Source of the DNA: Vicia villosa
Lineage: Eukaryota > Streptophyta > Magnoliopsida > Fabales > Fabaceae
Length of the DNA: 64,000 bases
Direction: 5' to 3'
Assembly: GCF_029867415.1 (NCBI RefSeq)
Contig: NC_081181.1
Span: 118,483,888-118,547,887 of the forward strand
The translations under genes were made by a program, and so were the position numbers. Below, piece by piece: positions 11,602 to 22,336 of this stretch; within the stretch, counting starts at the first letter, position 1, and every line of letters begins with the position of its first letter. A model generated the notes under the pieces. It did not search any database, was not told where the DNA came from, and saw only the letters and a list, made by a program, of their open reading frames with translations.

Positions 11602-12900
11602 TCAGGACATAGGATTTTTTCCTTTGTAATTCTCCAATTGATACATCTCTCGATTTGGTTTTTGGAATTGCTTCCTATATGCCATTGCAGTCCTTCCTCC
11701 TTGGTCCCAACTTCGCCATTTGTTGGTTCTTGCACCAGCTTGCACCCATCTGTCCCTGGGCACATCTGCAGGAACTTTGAATGTTACCCTTCGAGCTCTA
11801 GGATGTGGGCTATCAGGTCTTTTCGTTGGGGTCCATATGTCGAAACCGTATAGGCTAGGACGCAATCCCTGAGTTTCTCGACCCACGTAGCAATACACAC
11901 GTTCGAATGATCGTGCCAGCATTTCATCATAGACTGCCCCACATCTGGGACAAAGTGCAACTTCAGTGTTTTCCCTGTGACATCTGACCAAAAATCCCAC
12001 TAAGCTTTCCTCCATCTTTGGGTACACTTGTAGCAGAGGGTTTGGTTCTCTCCCAGGGTGTTCCCATCTTTCGCGTCGAGCCCTTTCGAAGTTAGCTTCG
12101 ACCCTTTGATTCAGCATGATCGAACATCTTGGACACATCCATTGTTTTCCGCCATTCCTTTCATGGCAATTCCAGAGGTAGTCCTTAAGGCTTTCTCCTT
12201 TTGGAGGAATTTCAATGCCCCCTTTTTGCCTTGTCAACCATGTCTCCAATTCGCCAAATTCAGACACTGGGCGTCTGGCGCTGACCATGTTAACAACTGT
12301 TGGAGGAACTTCAGAGATATGGATTTTCTGGAGCTTCACCCTGAGGTCTTCAGTGGCCTTGCTATTCTCTCCCCTCGAACCTTCAGTTATCTCTGTCTTG
12401 GAAGATTCTTCAACATCAGTATTGAAGATTGCATCATCATTTAGGCTTTCAGTAGCCTGCTCTCCATTGAACACTGTTTTATTTTCCGTAACTTCGACTT
12501 CAGATGCCTCTACCATGTTGATATCCAATGGCTCACAGAGGCTAGCGTCAGCAATGTTCAGAGGATTTGTGTCGACCTTCATGTGGCTTTTGGTCTTGTC
12601 AGCAAATTTCAACCTCCCATCTTTGATAGCATTTTGAATTAAATCCCTGAAAAGAAAACATTGTGAGGTTTTATGGCCCAAAAAACCATGATATTTACAA
12701 AAACCTCTCTTCTTCCGTTGTTCTAACGGAGGAATTTTGGAATTTGGAGGCAGTATCATTTGGCCATCTTTTACTAGTAAATCAAATATTTCATCACACT
12801 TGGTGACGTCGAATGTGTATGTTTTCTTAGGGAATCTATCATTCTTATCGCTTTCTACTGGGTTTTTTTCCATTTGAAGGGTTGAGTAGTTTGCAAGCAT
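11602..12900 (-). pseudogene. X Gag C-terminal/Gag-Pro linker with zinc-binding motifs
   Basis: 432 residues in the PR frame. C68-X2-H71-X4-H76-X4-C81 is a CHHC knuckle of the sort Tat-type Gags carry for binding RNA. Further on are two copies of one module: C245-H246-X9-C256-P-R-C259 and C307-H308-X8-C317-P-R-C320, each followed by a similar basic stretch ending F-E-R. Their role is unknown; binding zinc is a reasonable guess. It overlaps the Gag frame by 56 bp in another frame, so a frameshift (programmed or mutational) lies at 12845-12900. Confidence 0.65.
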
Positions 12901-13717
12901 AAGGTGGCGCTTCCTTCAGTTCAGCCAAATCTATTTCGACTTCTTCAGGGTTGTGTGAGTCGTTAAAAGACTCATCATCAGCGTCCTCCGCTTCGACGTA
13001 CGCTACCCTTTCCTTTTTATAGTTTTTATTTGCCTTAGCCTTTTCTGCCTTCAAGCGTTCGACTTGTCGAACCCTATCTGCCAACTGGGCCATATCCCTA
13101 AGGTATTGAGTATCTAGTTTCTTCCTAATTGAATAATCTAGACCACCCGCAGCCATTTCGACTAGTTCATGCTCCGGGACTGTTGTAAAACACCTTGATT
13201 TCAACAGTCGGAACCTATTTAAGTAATCGTCAATTGGTTCTGTAAACTTCCTCTTAATACTGGCCAATTCTTTCAGACTTATCTTGGTTTGACCCATGTA
13301 GAATTGTTCATGGAACAACCTTTCTAAGTGTGCCCAAGCATCTATCAAATTTGTTGGCAAAGTAGTGAACCAAATGAAAGCATTCTTTGTTAGCGAACTA
13401 GGGAAATATTTGATCCTTAAATCCTCGTTCTCTGCTAAGTCTCCTGCCTCTGTCAAGTATCTGGCGATATGTTCCACAGTTGACTCGCTAGTTTCGCCTG
13501 AAAACTTTGTGAACTTGGGTACTTTAGTGCCTCTAGGCAACTCTGTTTGCATGATATAATCTGATATGGGGGATGTATAATTTGGACGTCGAAGTCCAGT
13601 ACTAAGGCCGTTATTGGCCATAACCCTTTCTATCATGGTAGTTAGGTTATTTTCTGTAGCCAGATTTTCTCTTCTGACTCTCTGGACGATTTCATCTGGA
13701 TGTTCGTCCCTACCCAC
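12845..13717 (-). pseudogene. X Gag, C-terminal half (capsid region)
   Basis: 290 residues, the retrotransposon Gag fold. Features seen: AFIWFTTLPTNLIDAW-like segment near 112-128, F-X2-Q-F near 135, and a coiled Lys/Glu-rich segment (RVRQVERLKAEKAKANKNYK near 216-235). This would form the particle shell around the element RNA. It shares its frame with 13751-14665; only TAG 13751-13753 separates them, so they were one protein of about 605 residues. Confidence 0.75.
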
Positions 13718-13750
13718 AATCCTTAATCTGGGTCGATCTTCTTCCGTTTC

Positions 13751-14665
13751 CTATCGAACGGGAACAATTCTTTGATTCGAAGCCTCTAAGTTTATTACTT
13801 GAGTCCCTTCGATCGTTTCTGCTCTCTGTGGGACACCTACATTCTTAGTGGCTGTCCTAGACGGGGGAACTACATCTTGTATACGTTCCAAAACAGGCCT
13901 CTCTTCTAGATTCACAGGCTGCTTGTCTTTTCGTCTAGGTGGTGGAACTCCCATGAAATATGCCATTCGATTCATTTGAGATGATATCTTTTGGAAAGTC
14001 TCCACGTTTTCCCGATTCGTACTAGCGATATTTGTTGCTAGTGGATTCAAAATTGAAGCCAATTCTTTGGCCAAGACCCCTAACATATCATGGTTGCTTG
14101 CATCCATTTCTTGCCGGAATGCTGCTTGATTATTTGTGGTAAAATTGGGTATTTGGGCAGAAAAACCAGTATTGTGTGCACTTCGACCCACTGAACCAAC
14201 ATTTGGCGAAAACGTCGCATTGTTAGTTGTAGCGTATGTAGGTCCTGCCCCTCGTACGCCTGTTCCAAATGGGTATGGCATTCCGTATGGGAAATTTGGC
14301 CTCCATTCGAAAGCAGAATTCGACCCCTGGTTAAATAAGTTATTTGCAGCATTTGTCGAGGAAAGTGGCATCTCCTCCGCGCTTGTGGATGAAGGCGCGG
14401 TGGTCGACACTGAAACTGGAATAGTCCCTGATGGTCCTGTATTATTCTCAGGCACAGCCTGGGAATTATCTGCAGGTCTCGATCCATTCGGAGCCGGTAT
14501 ATCCCGTGCTCCTTGTGTAGAAGTCGAATTTGCCGCTCCTGATCCTGAGCCTTGTGGGGGATCTTGATCTCCCCCTGCACTGGTCGTAACGGCCATTTTC
14601 TTATTGTACCTTCGTTTGGGAACCGGTTGTGCACTGTTCGTTAACTTACCGTTCCAAAGGTTCAT
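13751..14665 (-). pseudogene. X Gag, N-terminal half
   Basis: 304 residues starting with ATG at 14665, about 65 bp inside the PBS, which fits a gag start. The first 130 residues are low-complexity (Ser, Thr, Pro, Ala, Asn). The segment near 190-235 (MLGVLAKELASILNPLATN) looks structured. It ends at the in-frame TAG 13751-13753. No motif beyond general Gag character is seen in the N-terminal half; assignment rests on position and on frame continuity with the capsid region. Confidence 0.65.
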
Positions 14666-14729
14666 ACAAGGTCTTGATATTGTCTAGACAAAAATAACAC
14701 AATTGATTAAAAACAATCTGCTTCACACC

Positions 14730-14747
14730 GTCCCACTGGGCGTGCCA
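14730..14747 (-). promoter_or_regulatory. Probable primer-binding site of X
   Basis: The minus strand reads TGGCACGCCCAGTGGGAC, three bases after the presumed LTR end (14751) and before the gag start. Position and TGG start fit a PBS. It is not the tRNA-Arg site of the Ogre-like elements, and I cannot assign the tRNA with confidence. Confidence 0.6.
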
Positions 14748-14750
14748 ATT

Positions 14751-15050
14751 TGTTTACGGTGATTTCCGGTAAACAACCGCTAGTCTTCCAAACTATAATA
14801 AATATGATTTGGTTACTCGCAGGATCGACTAGATTGATCCTAGGACATAGTCAAAAAGATTGTTATTAATGGTCATTCGAACCATATCTATGATTCATCT
14901 TGTCAATAAGAATTACTTCGAACGAAACAAATAAAATTAACAATCACTTCGTTATACACGTGAGTATAACTTCTGCGGTGTCGTTTTTTTTACCTCCCCG
15001 TTTCACTTGGGAGGACGGCACGCTAGACCCTTCACGCGAAATTTGGAAGT
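14751..15050 (-). repeat. 5' LTR of X (outer border uncertain)
   Basis: The minus-strand LTR ends ...ACCGTAAACA at 14751. Its outer start is uncertain. From about 15055 rightward the sequence aligns instead with the U5 end of Ogre-like LTRs, so X's LTR is probably about 0.3 kb. An alternative is that everything up to 30471 is one LTR, which I think unlikely because X's end and PBS are not Ogre-like. No second copy exists in the window to settle this. Confidence 0.45.
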
Positions 15051-15939
15051 AGAATGCGCCCGTGGTGGGATGAATTTTATTTCAGTTCTTCCTACGATAT
15101 CACACGAACTTTCTTATTGTCCTACGAGTAGGAAAGGGAAAAAAAGATCTCAACTAAACCCTAAGAGTTTGCTAAGTGTGGGGATTTCACCTAGACTAGA
15201 AATTCTGGAGTCCGGGGGGTCGGTTATACATAGGGAAGTGTTTAAACACCCTACATATCTGTAGTACTCTACATGAACCTTCTCTGTGTCATTTGTGATT
15301 GTGTTTATTGCTAATGATTGGGAAAGTTTCTCCTTTGTGTTAGGAGAAAGAATTGAATTGATTTTAAAAGACAGACAGACAGACAAACAAACTGACTATT
15401 TTTGGTATTTTATTAGCTCGCTGAGATTCCTTGTGAACCTCATGCCTACATATCCCTAGTGGAAGTCAGAGCTTAATGTAGTTCGGGGAACTAATTAGGG
15501 AAATTAATTATTTTTGGTGCCTTGCTTGAAGCTGAAGGTTGAAGCTTTGAATTAAGTCTCTGTTTACAGTAAAGAGGCATGAAATCATCTTTACAGAGAG
15601 GTATTTGTACTATTCTACCACAAACATTTTTGAAAGAGTGACAGAATAACTGGATTCATTTCATTCAAGAGGGGGACCTTACTTGTGTGTTTGCAAGTAT
15701 GCCAGTCAGATGCCTCTTAAATGAAAGAAAGATGCTCATCCAAATTAGGGAAAGTGTACAAGTCCGGGGATGTGCCAGAGCATGTCTTTCAGAGTCCTAA
15801 ATGGGAGACTTTGATTGAAATTGAAATTGAAATTGAAGTGTTGAAATGTTTGTTTGTTTGAATGTGGTAGAGTAGTAAAAATATCTCTCTATAGAGATAA
15901 GCTATGTCTATCTGCTGTATGAAAGATTTGACTTTTTAA

Positions 15940-17280
15940 CTGGCTTGTATGAGGCCCAAGCTTGAGGCTTTTTGATTGATTGATTATTAATATGATTCTG
16001 GGAGAAAAACTCCACTGAGGATTAATTTACAAGGGATCTTTATGTTCTGTACAAAGCCCAGAATTGAGGCTGACTCTACTTGGGGAGAATCTATTTTGAT
16101 GGATTTTATTTGGTGTTCTGTACAAAGCCCAGAATTGAGGCTGACTCTACTTGGGGAAAACATTATTTTCTGCCTTGTACAAAGCCCAAGGTTGTGGCGG
16201 ACTCTTAAATAAACTGAGTATGGATGACTCTATGGGAGAAGATCCTGGATGTTAGGAATCTTTGACTCATGAAATATGGTTTATCTGCCTTGTACAAAGC
16301 CCAAGGTTGTGGCTACTGAAAAATGAAGGACTCACTAGGGGAGACTCTATTATCTGCCTTGTATAATGCCCAAGGTTGAGGCTGACTATTAACAGGGAGT
16401 TTTATTGTTTTGGTGCCTTGTATGAAGCCCAAGGTTGAGGCTAACTGTTTTTGTTGGATTTTGACTCTATTGAAGGATTTATTTATTAAAAGACTGATTT
16501 TTGGAAGCTAACCCTTTCCAGGGATTTTGACTCAGCTGGAGAAATTGTCTGTTAAAAGACTGATTTTTGTCATGTTTTTGGAGGCTGACCCTTTCCAGGG
16601 GTTTTGACTCTTTTGGGGAAATTATCTCCTAAGAGAAATGAATCTTTGGTTTTTGAAGAAGTGATTTTGGAGGCTAACCCTTTCCAGGGGTTTTTGTTAA
16701 GATGAAAGAAATGATTTTGGAGGCTAACCCTTTCCAGGGGTTTTTATTAAAATGAAGGAATGTATGGAGGCTAACCTTTTCCAGGGGTTTTTGTTAAGAT
16801 GAAAGAAATGATTTTGGAGGCTAACCCTTTCCAGGGGTTTTTGTTAAAATGATGGCAGAAAGATTATCTAATGAGACTTCTTGTTTAAAGCCCAAGATGA
16901 AGGCTGACACTGACTGAGGATAAGCAAACATGGATCCTAGACTCTGCTAAGGAAGATTGATGAGGATAAGGGTGACAGAGACTGTCCATGTCTCTCATTC
17001 CAAAAAAGTGTACTCAATGTAAAATTGGGACAAACTTAGCTTGTTTAAAGTCTGGTTTAAAGAATGGAAGAAACTCACCAGGATAGGCTAAAAGGTGACT
17101 AAATACCTGTTCCTATGTTTGTAAGAAACCTGATGGGTCCTTGTATACAAGCTCAAGAGGAAGCTGGAAATGCTTTTAAGAAGCCTGTGGGTCCTTGTAC
17201 AAAGCCCAAGAGGAGGCTAGTCGAGGGTCATCGAGGGTCCTTGTTATAGCACAAGAGAAAGCTATGTGGTTTTGAACTTA
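15940..17280 (-). repeat. Hairpin repeat arrays inside the LTR of H
   Basis: Two repeat types. At 15940-16460, 16879-16900 and 17140-17280, degenerate units contain a 5 bp stem around a nine-base loop (mostly TACAAAGCC): GCTTG/CAAGC (15943-15961), TTCTG/CAGAA (16045-16063 and the next unit), CCTTG/CAAGG (16173-16191), TCTTG/CAAGA (16879-16897). At 16500-16860, units of about 50-60 bp contain AACCC-TTTCCA-GGGGTT. Further diverged copies with CACCGGGAATAATTC occur at 17290-17460. Confidence 0.75.
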
Positions 17281-18365
17281 TTTTGGCTTTAAGCAAATGG
17301 GTAAGAGGTTTCACCGGGAATAATTCCTCTTTGGGTGGATGTGTCCTATTTTTTTGGATTCTAAGGTTTTTGCCAAGATGTTTCATCGGGAATAATTCAT
17401 CTTGGGGGTTTGAACTACAGATCTCTAATTAGGAAAAAGCCTTCACCGGGAAGACATTCTCAATCCTAGGTCATATTCCTATAATATATATATAGTTTAA
17501 CTGTCCTAGGGTTTATACTCAAACGTAGTTCTAAACTAATATATATGCACAGTTTATATTTGACAGTAATTTAAATAAAGACTGTAAATTGAAAGCTTCT
17601 AAAGCCTAACCTGGATGGAGTGGAGGCCTTTGAAGAAGTATGTACAAACCCTTACCAGCAATTTTTTTGTTGTTTTGATAACAGTTGAATATTCATGATA
17701 AACAGTTAAGGGTTTTGAAAACAGAAGAAGTGAAGATGGACAAATGTCACATAGGTATCTGAAGAGTTTCACCGGGAATAATGCCCTTCAAATACCAGAA
17801 GAATGTTTTGAAAACAGAAAGGAGATTTTGTAAATACAGTTTTGGAAAACAAACTATGAAAAGAAAAAGGTGTTGGGTCTTACACTCTATTAGAGGCCCA
17901 GTTAAAAAATGATTTACTGTTTATGAGAAACAGTTGAAAATGATTGAAATGATATAAGGTTTTGTTGTTTGAAAACCTTAATCATCTGTTTAATCAGAGA
18001 TTGAAAACAGTTTTGAATATTGACAAAAGTCAACTTAATTAAGGCAAAGATGAAATCTATACCCAATTAAGACCTAAATAATTAGGGTTTTATCATAAAA
18101 TTATTCACAAAGTAGTTAGGTTAAAACAAAATGAAAATATATATTTTAAAGTGTTTAAGAAAACATTTAAAACATACTATTTTAAACCTAATTAAAATAC
18201 ATGAAATAAATAATATTTTTATGATTTTTTTGATTATTCATAAAATAGGTATATTAAATAACAAGTGTGTGAAAAATGAAGTGAAAATGATTTAATTTGA
18301 TAAGTTTATTAATTGTGTGAAGTTTGTATAAAAAAGAAATGAAAATGGGTGCTAAAAAATTGGTT

Positions 18366-18440
18366 TGGCCTTAGAGAGGTTCGAACCCACGCCCTTCATG
18401 ATCACATTTCAAAACTTAACCAACTGAGCTGCGCGCGCAG
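18366..18440 (-). other. tRNA-like segment inside LTR of H
   Basis: The minus strand reads GCAGCTCAGTTGGTTAAG, a close match to a tRNA D-arm/A box, then after about 28 bases GGGTTCGAACC, a full B box. The acceptor stem is not convincing. It resembles real tRNA genes most closely of the four types in this window. The orientation is that of the LTR. Confidence 0.55.
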
Positions 18441-19008
18441 CTGTTAACTATATACACTCAATATATTATATTTTTAGATAAGCCAAGAAATTCAAATTTT
18501 ACGCGCGCCATGTTCATCTGCTTCCTCGAGCTTCAGATTTTCAAATTCCTAATTCTCTGGTTTCTCAACTAAATGGCATGATGTAAACATCAATCTCACT
18601 CGTTTTTGGACAAGGAACATGATTATGGGCTCAGAATTCATTTATTCTAAGTGTAACTAACGAATTTCATCATGAACACGAAGAACACATAAACCCTAAT
18701 TTTAAAATTAAATGATGCACAAGATGAATAAATGAACGATGATAGAGGGTTTTCAATCCTCTGATGATGCTGAACAAGATAGAATCGAGCTTTACCACAA
18801 AGAGTGCTTAAATTAAAGAGGTGGAGTTCAGCAACTTACCTCTGAAAATGGAGGTCGTGAGGATGGTAGAGAGCACCTGGGCTTGTATGAATGATCCCAA
18901 AAGCTTCCTTGGGACTCAGTGATGCTAACTGAATGCTTATTGTAACTTCAATTCTCCTGAATTGCTCTATGGACCTCCCTCGATTTGAGCTTCAAGTGAA
19001 CATGGAGG

Positions 19009-19013
19009 ATGAT
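19009..19013. repeat. Target-site duplication of the copia element (left copy)
   Basis: ATGAT immediately before 19014 is repeated at 28567-28571 immediately after the other LTR. Confidence 0.9.
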
Positions 19014-20164
19014 TGAAGGATAGAAAAACACTTAGAAAGGGGGGGGGTTTGAATAAGTGTAGTTTAAACCCCCAGTCCACCCCCAAGGAGTGATTTACCT
19101 CACCTGAGGATTTAATCCACTAATCGCACAGATTACAATGGTTTTCCACTTAGCCCACGACTAAGTCTTCTAGAGTATTCTGATCACAACTTGATCACTC
19201 CAGGAACAACTGCTTAGATACCCTCTAAGACTTTCTAGAGTTTCCTGATCAACACGATCACTCTAGTTACAACTGCTTAGATAACCTCTAAGACTTCCTA
19301 GAGTATTCTGATCAACACGATCACTCTAGTTCCTTACAACTTAATGTAATCAATTCTAAGAGTATTACAAATGCTTCTGAAAAGCTATAATCACAACTGT
19401 GATATTTCTCTTAACGTTTAAGCTTAATCTCACTAATATATTACAACAGAAATGTAGTGAGCTTTGATGAAGATGAAGTTTTCTGAGCTTTGAATTTGAA
19501 CAGCGTTTCAGCAAGTCTTTCAGAATAATTTTGTTCAGAGTTCGTAACCTTGCTTCTCATTAGAACTTCATACTTATAGGCATTTTGAGAAGATGACCGT
19601 TGGATGCATTTAATGCTTTGCGTGTTCCGTACAACATTGCATTTAATGTTTCACGCTTTTGTTAACTACCTCGAGCCTTGTTCACGCTGTGTCTACTGAC
19701 GTTGCCTTTAATAGCTTCCAACGTTCCTTTTGTCAGTCAGCGTAGCCTGCCACTTGTACTTTCTTCTGATCTGATGTTTGTGAATATAATATTTGAATAC
19801 CATCAGAGTCAAACAGCTTGGTGCATAGCATCTTCTTGTCTTCTGACCTTGAAGTGCTTCTGAGCGTGATACCATGAGAACTTCAGTGCTTCTGCTTCTG
19901 ATCTCAAGTTCTTCTGATGCTTCCATAGACCCATGTTTTGATTCTGCCTTGACCATCTTCTGATGTCTTGCCACACCATGTTCTGATGTTGCATGCTGAA
20001 CCTTTTGAGACAAAGCTTCTGAGCGCTGATTTGTGCATACTCTTTATATATTTCCTGAAAGGGAAATTGCAATGTATTAGAGTACCACATTATCTCACAC
20101 AAAATTCATATCCTTGTTATCATCAAAACTAAGAATATTGATCAGAACAAATCTTGTTCTAACA
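19014..20164 (-). repeat. 3' LTR of the copia element
   Basis: 1,151 bp, TGTTAG...TTCA on the minus strand. It lacks about 60 bp that the 5' LTR has just inside its end (around 27410-27475 in the other copy), including the AACTTGGACG start of that stretch. The short frames in both LTRs are not genes. Confidence 0.95.
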
Positions 20165-20165
20165 A

Positions 20166-20181
20166 TCTCCCCCTTTTTGAT
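20166..20181 (-). promoter_or_regulatory. Polypurine tract of the copia element
   Basis: The minus strand reads ATCAAAAAGGGGGAGA, ending one base before the 3' LTR start TGTTAG. This is a classic copia PPT. Confidence 0.9.
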
Positions 20182-22336
20182 GATGACAAAAACATATATA
20201 AATGATATGAATTTGCGATCAGAAAGAGCAGACGGCTAAAGACAAATTACACAGCTATAGCATAAGCATGTGAATATGTCTCCCCCTGAGATTAACAATC
20301 CCCCCCTGAGATGAATAATCTCCCCCTGAAATAAATACTCGAAGAACTTTAATAATAAAAGACTTCCCTGATTATTTCGGTAGAGACGATCACATAAGCT
20401 TCTGTCTTTTGATAATTCATAGCTTCTGACTTCTGCTTCCATTGGACAGCTTCAGAACTTGAATTTCTTTAGATCCCTAGAACACTCACAGCTTCTGATT
20501 CTTGCTTCCATTTAGGACAGCTTCAGAACTTGAATTTCTTTGATCTTCAGAACATTCACAACTTCTGATTCCTGCTTCCATTTAGGACAGCTTCTGAACT
20601 TGAATTTCTTTGATCTTCAGAACATTCACAGCTTCTGATTTCTGCTTCCCTTTAGGACAGCTTCAGAACTTGAGTTTTCTGGATCTTTAGAACATTCACA
20701 GCTTCTGATTTATGCTTCCCTCGGATAGCTTCAGAGCTTTGAATTTCTTCTTACATCACTTCATGCTAGATTGTATCAGAACATTGTTGAATGTACCAGA
20801 GCATCATCAGAGCATCTCTACATCCTGAAATGTTACAGAACAAAACTAAGCGACAAAAGTCAGCATGAATGAGTTAGAACATAAAATGTGTATCAGAACA
20901 CAAAATATGTATCAGAGCCATATAAGCCATATAGAATATATCAGATCCAATAGACAATGTATCAGAGCAAATAGACAATGATTTGGATCATATTCTATTA
21001 TCAGAATTTCTGATCATTTTTCCTTCTTGCTTCTGATTCTGAAGCTTCCTAGCACTCAGCTTGCTTCAAGAATCCAGGAGCTATTTCTGATCATTCTTCC
21101 TTCTTGCTTCTGATTCTGAAGCTTCCTAGCACTCAGCTTGCTTCAAGAATCCAAGAGCTTGATTCATTTTGTTGCTTCTTATTTTGATCTTGAATCTTTG
21201 ATTCATGCAACAACACAACTTAAAAACATAGAACTTTGCAAGTTCTGTTAGTAAATGTGGAGCCTTTTTACTCGGTAACTGATAATATTAATCAGATCAT
21301 TTATCATATATTTTCTCCCCCTTTTTGTCATTACATCAGAAAGCATAAAAGATTCAGATGTAAAGCAAGAGACAAAAGGAAAGAAACATAAATAACTTTT
21401 CATTGATTTCAACAAGGATTACAAAAGGTGTATGCAGAAAAGCAGATGCAACAAGGAGAGAAAACTCCAAAGACATAAAGCCTAAGACTCTATCCTACGC
21501 AAAAACTGCGCAAACAACTCATGAACCCTCTGGTCTTCAGTTTGTTCAGCCATGAAAGCTTGAAAACTCTTCATGCCTGTCCAGACTAGAACCTCCACTG
21601 TAGGAGAGATCCAAGAGACCAAAGAGGAAGTGAGGGACAATTCATAGACAGGGAGCTAATGTTGCAAACGGGCTCCAGTGACTCAAGAAGGTCTTCTTCC
21701 TTTGGATAAATGTTGATAACAGCATTGAAGAAGAGATCTGTCTTGAAAGAGACTTGGAGAGCCATCCCAAGATATGCTTCACATCCTGTAACTGATTAAC
21801 CCTTCCATCCGTTCTCATTGAGTTGAAAGAATTCATGATGAACGCTAGGTTGAAGATGAATGAACTAGGGTTTATGCCAAAGAAAAGCTTTGTTGGACAA
21901 GAGAGAGATAAAAAGAAACTGAATGCAAGAGAGAGGAAATATATAGGAGGGAAAAGAAACGTTTGAGGAATATAAAACGAAAAAGAATAAACTGAAAAGA
22001 AATAAAAAATAAAAGAGATAAACTGAAATGATGGATAGCATTTAATGTTACGTGACGGAGGAGAGATAATAATGACAAAGGAAGTGATTAGCACAGTTAC
22101 CTAAGTAGACGTCCCCTCAACTGCACGCATGCTTGTCCAGAAATAGTGAACACGTGTTTACCATCTGGATAGCCAGTTACAGCTGTTTTGCTTTTAAAGA
22201 GATTCTGAATCAACTTAGACAATGAAACGTTAGTAATAACTGAATCACAATTTCTAATTGATTTCAATCAGAACTTCTTATAACAAAATCCAATTTCATT
22301 TCAGAAGACACTCATACATAAGATCTTCTCATCTTC
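20182..22336 (-). other. Copia region between RNase H and 3' LTR, with 70 bp tandem repeats
   Basis: No intact gene. SIRE elements often carry an envelope-like ORF here; I cannot recognise one. About 4.5 tandem copies of a 70 bp unit lie at 20411-20745 (landmark AACA(C/T)TCACA at 20481, 20551, 20621, 20691). A ~73 bp sequence is duplicated at about 21009-21152. A 150-codon frame at 21642-22094 is Phe/Ser-rich from pyrimidine-rich DNA and not convincing. Confidence 0.7.

Larger units (their letters stand above)
4976..15050 (-). mobile_element. Element X: Retand-type Ty3/gypsy (Tat) retrotransposon, 3'-truncated and decayed
   Basis: Minus-strand order is 5' LTR (from 14751 rightward), PBS, gag, PR, RT-RNase H, second RNase H, INT, then the antisense gene. 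A second RNase H before INT and an antisense ORF after INT point to the Retand branch of Tat (family knowledge; lineage call is inference). Coding damage: stops at 13751, 11602, 8929, 8854 and 8731; a frame change in 12845-12900; two opposite frameshifts near 10640 and 10510. No 3' LTR is present. It cannot be autonomous now. Confidence 0.75.
15055..19013 (-). repeat. 3' LTR of H, R/U5-side part
   Basis: Minus-oriented. Near 15100-15260 it aligns with the U5 end of the LTR of G (CTTTTATTTTATCC-like block, purine-rich block, GGGAAG..GTGT..CACCCT), and near 15440 with LTR C (CCTACATATCC ... GTAGTTCGGGG). It holds the tandem arrays at about 15940-17280, AT-rich DNA at 17460-18360, and a tRNA-like segment at 18366-18440. 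It stops at the copia insertion and continues at 28572; together the LTR is about 5.9 kb. The true 3' end and PBS are missing at the border with X. No gene is seen. Confidence 0.65.

Noticed and set aside
21642..22094. 150-codon minus-strand frame in the copia 3' region, considered as envelope-like ORF
   Set aside because: Phe/Ser-rich from pyrimidine-rich DNA, no recognisable membrane-protein layout or motif.
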